Of a stretch of DNA of 64,000 nt, positions 1 through 11,629 are shown one piece after another. This DNA is from Timema cristinae (lineage: Eukaryota > Arthropoda > Insecta > Phasmatodea > Timematidae). Position numbers and translations under genes: made by a program. The stretch spans positions 126,176,132-126,240,131 of the forward strand of contig JBCFYV010000012.1 in NCBI GenBank assembly GCA_039000515.1, in the 5' to 3' direction. The notes beneath the pieces are model-generated. The model worked only from the letters and a program-made list of their open reading frames with translations. It was not told the origin of the DNA and made no database searches. Position 1 is the first letter of the stretch; each line of letters starts with the position of its first letter.

Positions 1-828
1 TGAAATTCTCACCCCTCAAAAACCAATTAATTTTGTACTATTTTTTTTTCTAAAAGGCTTTGTTTTTGAGATATTCAGGTGTGGCAACTTAAATGTCTCA
101 CTCTGTATACAGTAGAGGAGTGATGGAATAAAGGCGATGTGAATCATGTGATGGTAAATCAATGTGTTTGCTCCAAAAGCGATGCAATAGCCTAGAGGTG
201 TGGAGGACGGACAATGAAGTTCTAGATAGCTCCGTTGAGTGTGTTAGATTCGCGACACTCGTATCGAATTGGGCACAGCGTCATATCACGTGTCTTTCAC
301 TAGAAGACACTCGCCTTCTTTTAGAGATCAGATCACTTTTAAAAACATCTCGGGGAGGAACCAGGATGTAATAATATCTTTAAATTAATATAGTGATAAT
401 GTGGCGTGTTAATATTTTAATTTCTCAAGGCCACTAGGAGAGAGGAAGTATTGTGATGATCATAAAATATAATTTAAGTTTTGATCATGATTCTCTGAGC
501 CCAAAAATGTGGTTATCGTGACGTCATCTGCGGGTCTACAACTCTCCAGAGTCGAAACAGTTTTTCCGGTCGGGCTAATGTGTGGAGTAATATATCCAAC
601 CCTAAAATTGAGGGTGAAAAGAGAAAAGAACCGATGTTTAATGTAAGGAATTTGATTGAAATTGTTATTTAGGCACTGTTTAGTAATACAAACAAAATGG
701 TGCACCTCGTTTTCGAGTGAAAATGACTTAGAGACTACTTTACATCAGGAGATATCTCCAATGTTGACAATATCTCCACAACTCTTTGAGATATTAAATA
801 ACTTAACCATTTCAAAGTTGTAGGAATG

Positions 829-829
<1 letters not shown>

Positions 830-865
<36 letters not shown>

Positions 866-1037
866 TGCACCGCGTCTTACTACCCGTTCGGGTTATACGC
901 ACTTACGCTAATGTGTAATGGTAGGGTGATTGTGAGATGAAATGGAGGACCTACAGTTTAACGTGGAATCCGAACCACGGTGGAGGCCTGGCATTCCCCA
1001 CATTCACAAGATGTCTTGTCAGAGGTGAAGGAAGGGA
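830..1037 (-). mobile_element. SINE class A, head-truncated copy with (TAA)n tail
   Basis: Read on the minus strand, the element ends in a tail that reads CGAACGGGTAGTAAGACGCG followed by a TAA microsatellite (TTA on the plus strand, about 830-865). The body matches the full copies at 51484-51768 and 61807-62092 over its length. The tRNA-like head is missing here, so this is a 5'-truncated insertion, as expected for LINE-driven retrotransposition. Confidence 0.85.
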
Positions 1038-1417
1038 ACAATAATGTAACAGTGTTTACAATTTCTTTTCATGTTTCTTACGAGTTTTGAGTAAATGTCT
1101 CCATTTTTCGGCCAAACGTAGAAAGTCTGTGAGGTGCACTGTACTATTTATTATTTTAAATAATGATGTTGTTCTATTAATCTTGCAAGAAAAGGAGCAA
1201 ACCGGGTTTTTCTTTCAAAGTAAAAATATCCTATCACAATATGCACTTACTCCTTGTAGTCATAATATTAATTAGCAGACTGTACTAGTGTGGAGACTAT
1301 AAGAAGAGTAGTCGGGGAATGCGCGCCTGTTGACTGTACAACTGACAATATACACAACAATAGTCTCACAGGTAACTTCTCTTTAGGTGAGAAACGTGCT
1401 CTCTTACCGTACATGAC

Positions 1418-1675
1418 GAGAACAGATCTAGGGTGCTCGAAAACAAGGTGTTTAGGAAGATATTTGCTCCAAAAATGAATGAAGATAATGGGGAGTGGAG
1501 GAGTTAACATAATGATTATCTACATGCCCTGTACACATTACCAGACATTGTTAGGGTAATCAACTCTCGTAGATTACAGCGGGGAGGACATGCGGTCCAC
1601 TTGGAAGAAACTAGAACCTTGTTCAGGATACTGCCTGGTAAACTAGCTCAAGATAGGGATAGGGTGTAATGAGGT
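1418..1675 (+). pseudogene. Decayed non-LTR retrotransposon, C-terminal end of ORF2
   Basis: Conceptual translation with stops and shifts gives VLENKVFRKIF, then NGEW, then a decayed form of the 'RLRWAGH..R' block. This is the arrangement typical of the region downstream of the reverse transcriptase in many insect LINEs. The fragment runs directly into a 46-bp tandem array. It is dead, with no intact frame. A second fragment of the same part of the element lies around 15830-15975, and a third on the other strand at 27240-27660. Confidence 0.65.
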
Positions 1676-1848
1676 GGACTGGATAGAACTAGCTCAAGAT
1701 ATAGATAGGGTGCAATGAGGTGGACTGGATAGAACTAGCTCAAGATAAGGATAGGGTGTAATGAGGTGGACTGGATAGAACTAGCTCAAGATAGGGATAG
1801 GGTGTAATGAGGTGGACTGGATAGAACTAGCTCAAGATAGGGATAAAT
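1646..1848 (+). repeat. 46-bp minisatellite derived from a LINE 3' end
   Basis: About 4.4 copies of a 46-bp unit containing CTAGCTCAAGATAGGGATAG and AATGAGGTGGACTGGATAGA. The unit translates to a '[14 protein letters not shown]'-like string, which is how the ORF2 C-terminus of the adjacent LINE would continue. A two-copy version sits at 19470-19575, next to another LINE tail, so the array seems to have grown from LINE sequence. Confidence 0.8.
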
Positions 1849-1908
1849 GGTGGACATTCGTAAGTGCGGCAATGAGCTTTCCATTTCCTAATGTTATAAA
1901 GATATTGT

Positions 1909-2196
1909 TTGCATGATGACGCAGTTATGATTGATTATAATAATTTCTGTTCAAATCTTGTGTGGACTGAACCAGCGATACTGCCAGTGGACGAGAATAC
2001 AGTCGCCTTTGATACACCAGTATACAACATAACAAGAGCAGCTGTTGGTTGGTTTGTGTCGCAAACTAATTGGCGGTCTCTCACTCCAACATTTGGCACA
2101 TCACTCGACGATTATTTATTTAAAAGAATGTACACAGTTTGGGACTGTTTGGTTTCCTCATTAATGTTTATACCGAGTCGAGAATGCGACCATTAA
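1909..2196 (+). other. Open reading frame of 95 codons, unrecognised
   Basis: The frame runs from ATG to TAA without low-complexity sequence and has a protein-like composition (segments such as TEPAILPVDENTVAFDTP and FGTSLDDYLFKRMYTVWD). I do not recognise a family. It has no clear splice sites and no partner exon that I could identify. It may be a transposon fragment, a lone exon or chance. Confidence 0.2.
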
Positions 2197-2510
2197 TATT
2201 TGCTCGGGTTTATGAAAAACATGTTCATTACTTTGATTGAAACAAGACACAGTTGTTTTTTTATGGAATTTAAAAGAAGGTTCGGTTTGAATTTATGGTC
2301 AAAATGTTCTCAACCGATAAAATGAGATGGCACGGAATGTTTAAACTATCCTTTTTATTAAATGCATATTTGATTTATTAATAAAATGATCCTAGAGGAC
2401 AATGAATATAAATTATTTTACATAATTTTAAGAACAAGTAGTTTGACTAACTTTTGTAACTGTTAAACCTTCCTGCAGCGTTCTTATTTCAAATATAATT
2501 ATGAATGCTA

Positions 2511-2716
2511 CAGTAGCCCCATGACTTCTTTGGTGCTGACTGACAGCTCACAGCTGACTTCTGACAGTCAACATTTAGTCAGAAGTGACAGCTGCTAAAC
2601 ACATGTTTTCGCAGATCATATGGTTTGGCGTAGGGATACATAATTTGGTTTGGTAACTTTACAAAGCTGTCATCTGTCAGCTGTCAGTCAGCACCAAAGA
2701 AGTCATGGGGCTACTG
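2511..2716. mobile_element. 206-bp MITE with near-perfect terminal inverted repeats and TA target site
   Basis: The element starts CAGTAGCCCCATGACTTCTT and ends with its reverse complement; pairing extends about 38 bp at each end. TA dinucleotides flank both ends (2509-2510 and 2717-2718), as in Tc1/mariner-type insertions. There is no coding capacity. The almost perfect arms suggest a recent insertion. Confidence 0.85.
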
Positions 2717-2728
2717 TACATTCCTTAG

Positions 2729-3534
2729 CAGTGGCGGCTCGTGTATAGGCACTGCGGAACGGCACTTGATATTATTGATAACATTTAATATAATTAATCC
2801 TTTTTTCTTTTATTCTTTCTTTATTTTTGTAGTATAATATATATTCCTTAAGCTTAACGTCAGTACTTCAGTAGCCATCCCCCAGTTTATGAAAAAGATA
2901 CAAAAATCTTTGTATGGAACTGTGCGCTTCACAGTGTCAGCAACGTGGCGTTTGACTGTTGTGCGCATGCGCACATAGGATGGGGTGGGGAGGAAGGTGG
3001 GACTGCCAGATAGAGAGAGAGCACTGTTGCTCTCGCAGTGCCGGCTCTGGCGTGATGGTGGAAGGAAGTTTTTTTTTTACTCAGCGTGTGTTGTGCTTAA
3101 AAACCGTGTACCATATTCTTGAATGTGATAAAGTGAAAAGAGTCTAGGATTAGATTATTATTCTGCTTCCAGCTATTCTATTTGATTAATTTTTTTCTGT
3201 TTTTTTATTTAACAGAAAGACTAAATGCACTTGCAGTACTTTCAATGGAGAAAAAATTCCTCAATTGTCATCTAGAGATCAAGCAGAAAATTATTTAAAT
3301 TTTGCGCAAATTAAAACAAGAAGAATGGATTTAATTTTTAAATGAATATATCAAGCTTGAACTGTAACAATTGAAGTTAAAGTAAGTAAAAAGGTCTTTT
3401 TTGTTAAGATTTTATCAGGTTCCGGAATAAATTTTCTTTTTATAGATTTTTTTTCCTTTTACACAATTTTAAAACAAAGGCTAAACATTTTCTGGAGCAG
3501 CATCCCCACTAATTTTAGCTACGAGCCGCCACTG
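2729..3534 (+). mobile_element. Internally deleted hAT transposon with transposase C-terminal remnant
   Basis: Terminal inverted repeats CAGTGGCGGCTCGT (2729) and ACGAGCCGCCACTG (ends 3534) are flanked by imperfect 8-bp duplications (ttccttag / gtcctaag, 6 of 8), which is the hAT pattern. Inside, at about 3214-3297, after a splice-acceptor-like TTATTTAACAG, a frame reads RLNALAVLSMEK and then LEIKQKII before a stop. This resembles the end of a hAT dimerisation domain. The remaining transposase is missing. The element begins 12 bp from the MITE at 2511-2716. Confidence 0.75.
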
Positions 3535-3567
3535 GTCCTAAGTGAATGTATTTGTTAGTAAATGGTG

Positions 3568-3712
3568 TAACAAGAACAGAGTGACAAGAATAGTGTAACA
3601 AGAAAAGTATTACAAGAACAGTGTAACAAGAATAATGTAACAAGAATAGTGTAACAAGAACGAGTAACAAGAACCGTATAAAAAGAATAGTGTAACAAGA
3701 ACAGAGTAAAAC
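3568..3712 (+). repeat. 15-bp minisatellite
   Basis: About nine to ten degenerate copies of a 15-bp unit, approximately GTGTAACAAGAATA. It lies immediately outside the hAT element at 2729-3534. Open frames on the minus strand here are by-products of the repeat. Confidence 0.8.
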
Positions 3713-4835
3713 CACTTCCAGACTAGAACAGAGTAACGAACATTAATATTTCCACGAACATGTTCGTTGTTCTATGCGCTGTGTCCGAATGTCCAGATTT
3801 GAACAGGATCATTGAAGGTACGTGCAAAAACCGACAACTGGTGGATTGGTGCCCAACAGAGCAACGAACATATTTTGTTACAATGTTCTGTCCACACTTG
3901 TCGTGAACATGTTGTTTTGTTTTAGTCTGGACGGGCTTTACAAGAACAGAGGCTGACAGCGAGCCGAAATGTTTGCCCCGCCATGTCTTTGGAAAACTGG
4001 TCTGTTGTTCGGATTTTAGATATGTCCAGGATAGTAACTTGATTATTGTGATATTCAATAAAAGGGATAGTTTGAGTGAGGGGATCCCTTGATTCTATCA
4101 CTAGCTTGAGTTCTAGAATATAAATTGCATAACATCGTGGACGCAGGGAGGGGGAGGTTTAGCCAGGGGAACCAACCTCCAAATGTACCCAAGTTTTTAA
4201 TATGGAACTTAAAGATGGCCTTTAAATAACTTATAGACGCATTCATTTTTCAAACTTTTTCCAGGAAAAGACAACTCTAAATAACCTCTTAATGCATGGG
4301 ATACTTTTTTTTTTTTTTTAATTTCAGGCGAGGACCATTCCAAATAGATTATAAGGGTAAGTATCCAATTTTCAAAATTTGCTGGTGGAAAACCACTTCA
4401 TATAGCTTCTAGTAACATTTTTTTTTTTGTTAAATTTGTAAGTACTTCTTAAAATAGCTTCTATTGGCATTCAATTTTCAAAAATTTTCAAGCGACTACT
4501 CCAAATAGCCACTAGAAGTATCCAAATTACAAAAAAAAATGTAAGGGTATCATAAATTCTAAATAGTTTTTAAAAGAGTTTAATTTTCAATTTTCTTTTC
4601 GAACGATTACTACTACAAATAGCTTCAATTTTCTAAAATTACTTTGGCGAGAGGAGACAATGAAATGATTTCTTAGGGTTTAACTTCATGAACATATGAT
4701 TCAACCCCCTAACACTAAACTAATACATGCTACGACCATGATCCCAGAGTACCGGGAGCAGAGCTTCAACAGCTTCAAGAGATGAGTCAGCACACACTTC
4801 AAGAGGAGGTAACATAGCATTCATAATGTCCCTAC

Positions 4836-5618
4836 CTACGAGCATGTCTACCTCCGAACATGTATAACTTCGAGCATGTCTACCTCCGAGCATGTCTAAC
4901 TCCGAGCATGTCTGCCTCCGAACATGTCTACCTCCAAGCATGTCTACATCCGAACATGTCTGCCTCCAAGCATGTCTAACTTCGAACATTACTACCTCCG
5001 GCATGTCTGCCTCCGACCAGGTCTACCTCCGAGCATGTCTGCCTCCGAACATGTCTGCCTCCGACCAGGTCTACCTCCGAGCATGTCTGTCTCCAAGCAT
5101 GTCTACCTTCGAGCATGTCTGCCTCCAAGCATGTCTAACATCGAGCATGTCTACCTCCGAACATGTCTGCCTCCGAGTATATCTACCTTCGAGCATGTCT
5201 ACCTCCGAGAATATCTACCTCCGAACATGTCTACCTCCAAGCATGTCTACCTCCGAGCATGTCTGTCTCCAAGCATGTCTACCTCCGAGTATGTCTACCT
5301 TCAAGCATGTCTACCTCTGACCAGGTCTACCTCCGAGCATGTCTACCTCCGAGGATATCTACCTCCGAACATGTCTACCTCCAAGCATGTCTACCTCCGA
5401 GCATGTCTACCTCCAAGCATGTCTACCTTCAAGCATGTCTACCTCCGAGTATGTCTACCTCCAAGCATGTCTACCTCCAAGTATGTCTACCTTCAAGCAT
5501 GTCTACCTCCAAGCATGTCTACCTCCGAGCATGTCTACCTCCGAGTATGTCTACCTTCGAGCATGTCTACCTTCAAGGATGTCTACCTCCGAGCATGTCT
5601 ACCTCCGAGCATGTCTAC
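4836..5618 (+). repeat. 16-bp minisatellite, about 49 copies
   Basis: The unit is close to GAGCATGTCTACCTCC, with point variants (CCAA/CCGA, ACTT, ATAT). Sixteen is not a multiple of three and the unit lacks stops, so all three plus-strand frames stay open and each yields the same 16-residue cycle (STSEHVYLRACLPPSM). The long apparent proteins here are artefacts of the array. No splice or promoter context supports translation. Confidence 0.95.
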
Positions 5619-6492
5619 CAAACAAAGGGCAATTGACCCATCCAGGAATATTCTGAGGGTTTGCTTGTCCAAAACATCATTGTTATTTTAACTGTTAGTT
5701 TTTCTAAATACAGTGGTGGGAAAACCAAGGGCTTCAGGGGGGCATTGCTCCCCCACCCACTTCCACTCCCCCCTGATGTGAAGAATGTATCTTCCTTGGA
5801 ATAAATTCACCCCTTTTGTCGTTTTATTTCACTCCCCTTTTATATTCTCGAATATGATACGAATCAAACACCAAATATCTTCCAAAGGCATCAAAATTAC
5901 AAATGATTCTAGAGGCACCCAAACATTATTTTTAATCCCTATTTCGGTTAATACCCCCTCCCCCCTTCACAAATAATATTCCGCCGCCAATGGCTACATA
6001 AAGATGATAACATGGCGCACGTGTCACCCAGACCTCAGTGCTGCGCAAGCGCGCTTCAGCTGTTGACTAGACCCACCATCACCACGTGCGCACAGGAACA
6101 TTCATTTTTATTTTGGGAAACTAGTTCTTCCGCTTGGTAATAATTATTATTCCAGGAAGCGTTGATCTTCAAACCAACTAGAAGCTACTACGTCTACCGT
6201 CCACTTCTTGGAATACAAACTTGAGCGCTACCAGGGATTGTTTGTCGGGATAAACCCCACAATATTTCCTAAAGATGAGGAACTACACTGTAACTTCACC
6301 CAGATAAATACCCACTGTATTTATTCGCACCCTTTTCTTTTTAAACGTGTTTTAATGTTGAAAATTTGAGAAGGGTCTTAAATTATGCGCAAATCTCAAA
6401 AATGAGTGGAGAACAACGCATAAAAAAAATCCCAACCAATATACAAAATACTTCAAATATATTAGAAAACAATTGTTTGCTATCGCAGTAAA

Positions 6493-6700
6493 CCGGCCCC
6501 GTAGTGTAGTGGTAAATACACCCGGACACGGGTCTAGGCTCTCCGGGATCGATTACCGGCTGGTACCAAATATATACTTGCTGAAAGCGGAATTACCCCA
6601 AAAGTCAGGAGGTCTTAGTTGACATGGGAAGAGCCTCCACAGAAAGGATGTGTACTATTATTAGTACGTTCGGGCGTTCCCTGGACAACAGTACATTAGT
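6493..6700 (+). mobile_element. tRNA-derived SINE, third head type
   Basis: The head resembles a tRNA: GTAGTGTAGTGGTAAATAC fits an A-box and GGGATCGATTACCGGC a degraded B-box. A non-tRNA body follows. A related head lies on the minus strand at 11150-11252. It cannot fold as a clean tRNA, so I call it a SINE rather than a tRNA gene. Confidence 0.6.
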
Positions 6701-6722
6701 ACTTTCTGATCTTACCATGGAC

Positions 6723-6902
6723 CAGTGTTGCCAACTATATAGTCTCTATAGATAGATAGTATATGGACCTGAAATGGATTGTATTTTGACCGGTAAGATA
6801 CTACTTTCTGACATATTGATGAGAAAATATACTAGAATTGTATTGCACAGGCGGTGAAATTCTATCAACAGTAGTATCCAGCGCGTACAGTTGGCAACAC
6901 TG
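6723..6902. mobile_element. 180-bp hAT-like MITE
   Basis: Ends are CAGTGTTGCCAACT and its reverse complement AGTTGGCAACACTG. Flanking 8-mers (ccatggac / ccacaaac) match at 5 of 8, compatible with an old hAT target duplication. It is non-coding. Confidence 0.65.
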
Positions 6903-7350
6903 CCACAAACTAAGCTAGTATTGTTGTACTCCACACGAGAATGTATTATTGCAGTTGAAAAATAAACACTACTAGACTATTTTTACAAATCCATGTTTCT
7001 CGTGATATAAATGTAGTGGTGATCACCTTGGGGGATGCGTAGCCATCTTAGGAGTTAGTAAATACTCAAACTGACCGTTCAAGCACAAATACCAACAATC
7101 GCTTCAACTGAGCTGGTACAGAATGTGGGGCCTTTACCTAAAACGGCTTTATTTGTCCTACAATTCAATCAAACAGTTTCAATAGAGGTGCATTTTCCAA
7201 CTTTACTTTTACTTAATTAAATCATATTTTTATTGTTACGAATGTTTACCAAGTATTGCAGAAAATATTACTATTTAAAAAAAGCAATAAATGAAGATTA
7301 TTATTTAAAAAACCAATTTTACTATCTGATATGTTTTATTTATTTTTTGG

Positions 7351-7590
7351 TACCGCGTCTTACTACCCGTTCGGGCTAATATATACAAGGCCCCCTAATA
7401 TTCACTAACTACGCTGATGTGTTAAGATTAGGAAGGTTGAATTTAGAGGATGTGTATCCACATTTGCGTGGATAGAGAGAGAGTATAAAACCATTAATGA
7501 AATACTTCCTTCAGTATACCTGACCGAGATTTGAACCCCGATCACCGAGTCATCGTACGTCCAATCCTCTGAGACAGTGACGCCTAAGCC
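7351..7590 (-). mobile_element. SINE class B copy
   Basis: The shared tail (ACCGCGTCTTACTACCCGTT on the plus strand) is at the left end. A body containing 'gaatttagaggatgtgtatccacatttgcgtgg' (split motif) follows, then a degraded tRNA-like head with a B-box complement (GAGATTTGAACCCCGATC). The same structure recurs at 9662-9768, 10731-10930, 13022-13260, 18680-18935 and elsewhere. Confidence 0.75.
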
Positions 7591-7821
7591 GAGCGACCCC
7601 CGCCAATAAATCTCGCCAACAACGAAGAAGGTAGCATCGCACAATGACCACATTGTTGTGAACTAAGTCACAAGTTGAGGACAATACGTGTGTTATTTTA
7701 GTTACCATTATTCTTGTCTTAATTGCATTGTTTAGAACCAAGAGGAGGAAGAGAGGGGGGGGGGGACTGGTTTCTTTGGTTTTTACTTCTCTGGCGGTGA
7801 GTTGAACAAAATAACGAGAAG

Positions 7822-9415
7822 TACATATCTCCCTGTTATCTTACAGGAGGTAACAAGGAGGGGGTACATATCTCCCTGTTATCTTACAGGAGGTAACAAG
7901 GTGGGGGTACATATCTCCCTGTTATCTTACAGGAGGTAACAAGGGGGGGGGGGGGTACATATCTCCCTGTTATCTTACAGGAGGTAACAAGGGGGGGTAC
8001 ATATCTCCCTGTTATCTTACAGGAGGTAACAAGGGGGGGTACATATCTCCCTGTTATCTTACAGGAGGTAACAAGGGGGGGGGGGTACATATCTCCCTGT
8101 TATCTTACAGGAGGTAACAAGGGGGGGGGTACATATCTCCCTGTTATCTTACAGGAGGTAACAAGGAGGGGGTACATATCTCCCTGTTATCTTACAGGAG
8201 GTAACAAGGAGGGGGTACATATCTCCCTGTTATCTTACAGGAGGTAACAAGGGGGGGGTACATATCTCCCTGTTATCTTACAGGAGGTAACAAGGGGGGG
8301 GGTACATATCTCCCTGTTATCTTACAGGAGGTAACAAGGGGGGGTACATATCTCCCTGTTATCTTACAGGAGGTAACAAGGGGGGGGTACATATCTCCCT
8401 GTTATCTTACAGGAGGTAACAAGGGGGGGGTACATATCTCCCTGTTATCTTACAGGAGGTAACAAGGAGGGGGTACATATCTCCCTGTTATCTTACAGGA
8501 GGTAACAAGGAGGGGGTACATATCTCCCTGTTATCTTACAGGAGGTAACAAGGGGGGGGGGGTACATATCTCCCTGTTATCTTACAGGAGGTAACAAGGG
8601 GGGGGGGTACATATCTCCCTGTTATCTTACAGGAGGTAACAAGGAGGGGGTACATATCTCCCTGTTATCTTACAGGAGGTAACAAGGGGGGGGGGTACAT
8701 ATCTCCCTGTTATCTTACAGGAGGTAACAAGGAGGGGGTACATATCTCCCTGTTATCTTACAGGAGGTAACAAGGAGGGGGTACATATCTCCCTGTTATC
8801 TTACAGGAGGTAACAAGGGGGGGGTACATATCTCCCTGTTATCTTACAGGAGGTAACAAGGAGGGGGTACATATCTCCCTGTTATCTTACAGGAGGTAAC
8901 AAGGAGGGGGTACATATCTCCCTGTTATCTTACAGGAGGTAACAAGGAGGGGGTACATATCTCCCTGTTATCTTACAGGAGGTAACAAGGGGGGGGGTAC
9001 ATATCTCCCTGTTATCTTACAGGAGGTAACAAGGGGGGGGTACATATCTCCCTGTTATCTTACAGGAGGTAACAAGGAGGGGGTACATATCTCCCTGTTA
9101 TCTTACAGGAGGTAACAAGGGGGGGGGTACATATCTCCCTGTTATCTTACAGGAGGTAACAAGGAGGGGGTACATATCTCCCTGTTATCTTACAGGAGGT
9201 AACAAGGAGGGGGTACATATCTCCCTGTTATCTTACAGGAGGTAACAAGGGGGGGGGTACATATCTCCCTGTTATCTTACAGGAGGTAACAAGGAGGGGG
9301 TACATATCTCCCTGTTATCTTACAAGAGGTAACAAGGAGGGGGTACATATCTCCCTGTTATCTTACAGGAGGTAACAAGGAGGGGGTACATATCTCCCTG
9401 TTATCTTACAGGAGG
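7822..9415 (+). repeat. 42-46 bp minisatellite, 37 copies, with variable G-run
   Basis: I counted 37 units. Each has a conserved TACATATCTCCCTGTTATCT part followed by TACAGGAGGTAACAAGG and a G-tract that varies in length (GGAGGGGG to 13 G). Almost all length variation is in the G-tract; the other 36 or so bases are nearly invariant, which implies recent homogenisation. Each unit contains a strong 3'-splice-site look-alike (TTATCTTACAG) followed by GAG and then GTAACA. It is not a CRISPR array because there are no unique spacers. Confidence 0.95.
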
Positions 9416-9661
9416 TAGTAAGGAAGCCAGGAGGGCCGGATTTAGAAATATCACTTATAATCAATGATACCTAAGCCCGTAAATTGCATTGTTATATCTC
9501 ATGCAAACACTAATTTTAATCATAATTGTTGCACGCTCGAACAAAATGTTAAAGTGGCTAGTACTTTCAATAGTACCTTCAATAGTACTTTCAATAGTAC
9601 TTTCAATAGTACCTTCAAAACCACATTTACGTGAAAGGAAATTGGGAAATGACTTTGTATA

Positions 9662-9768
9662 AATTCCCCAATACACCCGACCGAGATTTGAACCCCGATT
9701 ACCCCGTCATCTGCAGTCAAGTCCACTGTGAGATTAACGCGTTAGACCACGCGGCCACCGAGGAGGGA
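9662..9768 (-). mobile_element. SINE class B head fragment
   Basis: The region contains the complement of a tRNA-like head: CCGAGATTTGAACCCCGATT (B-box) and TTAACGCGTTAGACCACG (A-box). The body and tail are not evident. Confidence 0.6.
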
Positions 9769-10730
9769 AATATTCGTTTGAAAATAAAACATTAAACAAC
9801 CAAATTGTATAAAGTTTATGGAAGTTCAACTAAGCAAAGATTTGAGATAATTGATAAGAACATACTTGAGTTAGTTGAGGGTTTGGATATATTTTAGAAA
9901 CACTTCAATGCCATTTATTTAAACTATATATATATATATATAAACAAGTAAAATGTGAAATAAGCTAAATTGACTGGATAGCACAGGATTTAATAGAGGT
10001 TATGAAATATTATTATTATTATTATTATTATTAGGGTTTAAAGGTCCATCGACACATTAAGGTCATTATGGCATGTTATGAAATAATTAATAATAATTTT
10101 ATACACGCTTTTTTTTCTTAAAAACATTTTAGGTACTAGCAAGTAAATATAAATGTTAAAGAACCGGACCCATTGTTGTTCTCAAACTGGAATCTTTAAA
10201 ACGTGTGTTGTGATAACCTTTCAGACTCCCTCTTATCAACACGTGATAATAACACGTCTCCTACCAAGCGTCACATTAAAATAACGGCCAATAAACAGGA
10301 GGCTGTGATTCATCCAACACGAATAAGTAATCTTCCTTCTGATTGGTTGTGACTTAGCCTGTTTAGCCTAATTGACCAATGACACGCAATCACTCAAAAG
10401 GAACAAGACGATGATAATATTTCCATTCCATTTATTTTGAGATCTTGTCAAACATCCGTCAGTTGGGAAGATTATAAAAATTCTTACAAAAAGTAGGTAA
10501 AAATAGGCATATATCTGACAGCGGATCTAATTTCACGTATTCATACGTCAAGTAATGTTATATGCAGGTGCAACTTTTGATGGTTATAATTACTAAGCTA
10601 CATATAAGATAACAGATAAAATAGTGTGATCTTATCATTGTTGACCGCAGCAAAATATGTTTTACAAGATGCAAGTGTCCACTCGTGAGCAAATCAAGGT
10701 TCATCTATTCTCAAGATCCGTAAACATCCG

Positions 10731-10930
10731 CTTCGGTGGCCGCGTGGTAATAAAACGTCACACTCCCAAGAGAGAAGGCTACCGATAAAGGAGAAATCAT
10801 GGTTGGATTACTGGTCGAGTTTTCCACTCTTCGTCCACGCAAATGCGAGTACACTACCTCTGAAATTCAACCTCCATTATCCTTAACTCGTTAAGGCTAT
10901 CGGTACAAACCGAGCGGGTAGTAAGATGGG
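10731..10930 (+). mobile_element. SINE class B copy
   Basis: The head starts GCTTCGGTGGCCGCGTGGTA. The body includes TCCACGCAAATGCGAGTACA and the tail ACCGAGCGGGTAGTAAGATG, a mutated version of the common tail. The B-box is degraded. Confidence 0.65.
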
Positions 10931-11149
10931 GCTCACACAAACTTAGATGAAGTGTTTGTATTTTTATGTTGACAACAATAAAAATGTTTGGATTTTTGTA
11001 GGCCGCCTTTGTTACTGAATTCTTATTGTTAGTACTATGAGGGAAATAGTAAGTATGAGGGAGATAGTGATTATGAGGGAGATAGTGAGTGTGATGGTGA
11101 TAGTATGAGGGTGTGGAACCAGTGGAAACTAGCTAAACCCTGGTTATCG

Positions 11150-11252
11150 TTGAGGTAATTCCCCTTTCAGGAAAGATACTAGTCGGGAATTGAACCCGGG
11201 ACCCCTAGGTTCGTAGCCAGGAGCACGGACCACTACACCGTGGAGCCGGTTT
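11150..11252 (-). mobile_element. tRNA-like SINE head
   Basis: On the minus strand there is a B-box-like GGGTTCAATTCCCGAC and an A-box-like TGTAGTGGTCC. Related to the copy at 6493-6700. It lacks full cloverleaf pairing. Confidence 0.5.
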
Positions 11253-11621
11253 CTTCACGTGCTGATATAAACAATTGTTGAATAGCTGTTGAGGAGGGTG
11301 TAGAACTTTATAAGAAACTTGTTAAATAAGAGGAAAAGTTGTCATTAAATTCCGGGACACCCCCGGTAGGTATTCAACAACTGTTGATGTCATCCTTTGA
11401 AGAAAATAGAGTAAATGTTTCAGCTGGAGCAATATTTTGATTTTTCCAATTTTTGTTTCTACAAAGAATGCAGCAAAATACTGCCTTAAGCCCGCAATCT
11501 GCCTTCCCACCTGAAAGTCGGAAAACCAGTAGACATTTCCTCCGTCTCATGATACAAGACGCGGAGGGTTTTTCTAGGGTTTGCCCCCCAGATAACTCGT
11601 AAAGGGAAACGCTCGCAGCGC

Positions 11622-11629
11622 TATAAATA
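11622..11629 (+). promoter_or_regulatory. Candidate TATA box of troponin C
   Basis: TATAAATA stands in a GC-rich stretch 262 bp before the proposed start codon at 11891. With the preceding C it reads CTATAAATAC, one base off a MEF2 site, which would suit a muscle gene. An inverted CCAAT (GATTGG) lies downstream at about 11674. The assignment depends on the proposed first exon being right. Confidence 0.35.

Noticed and set aside
3723..4058. 111-codon minus-strand frame
   Set aside because: The region has internal repeated, partly inverted GAACATGTT-type motifs suggestive of transposon debris. No protein family was recognised and there are no splice signals.
4892..5691. Open frames of 105-255 codons
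   Set aside because: All are readings of the 16-bp array. Three frames give the same peptide and no gene context exists.
7822..9415. CRISPR-like regular array
   Set aside because: There are no unique spacers, units are contiguous, and the host is eukaryotic. It is a minisatellite.
7822..9415. G-quadruplex cluster from the G-runs
   Set aside because: Each unit has one G-run separated by about 36 bases, too far apart for a typical four-run quadruplex.
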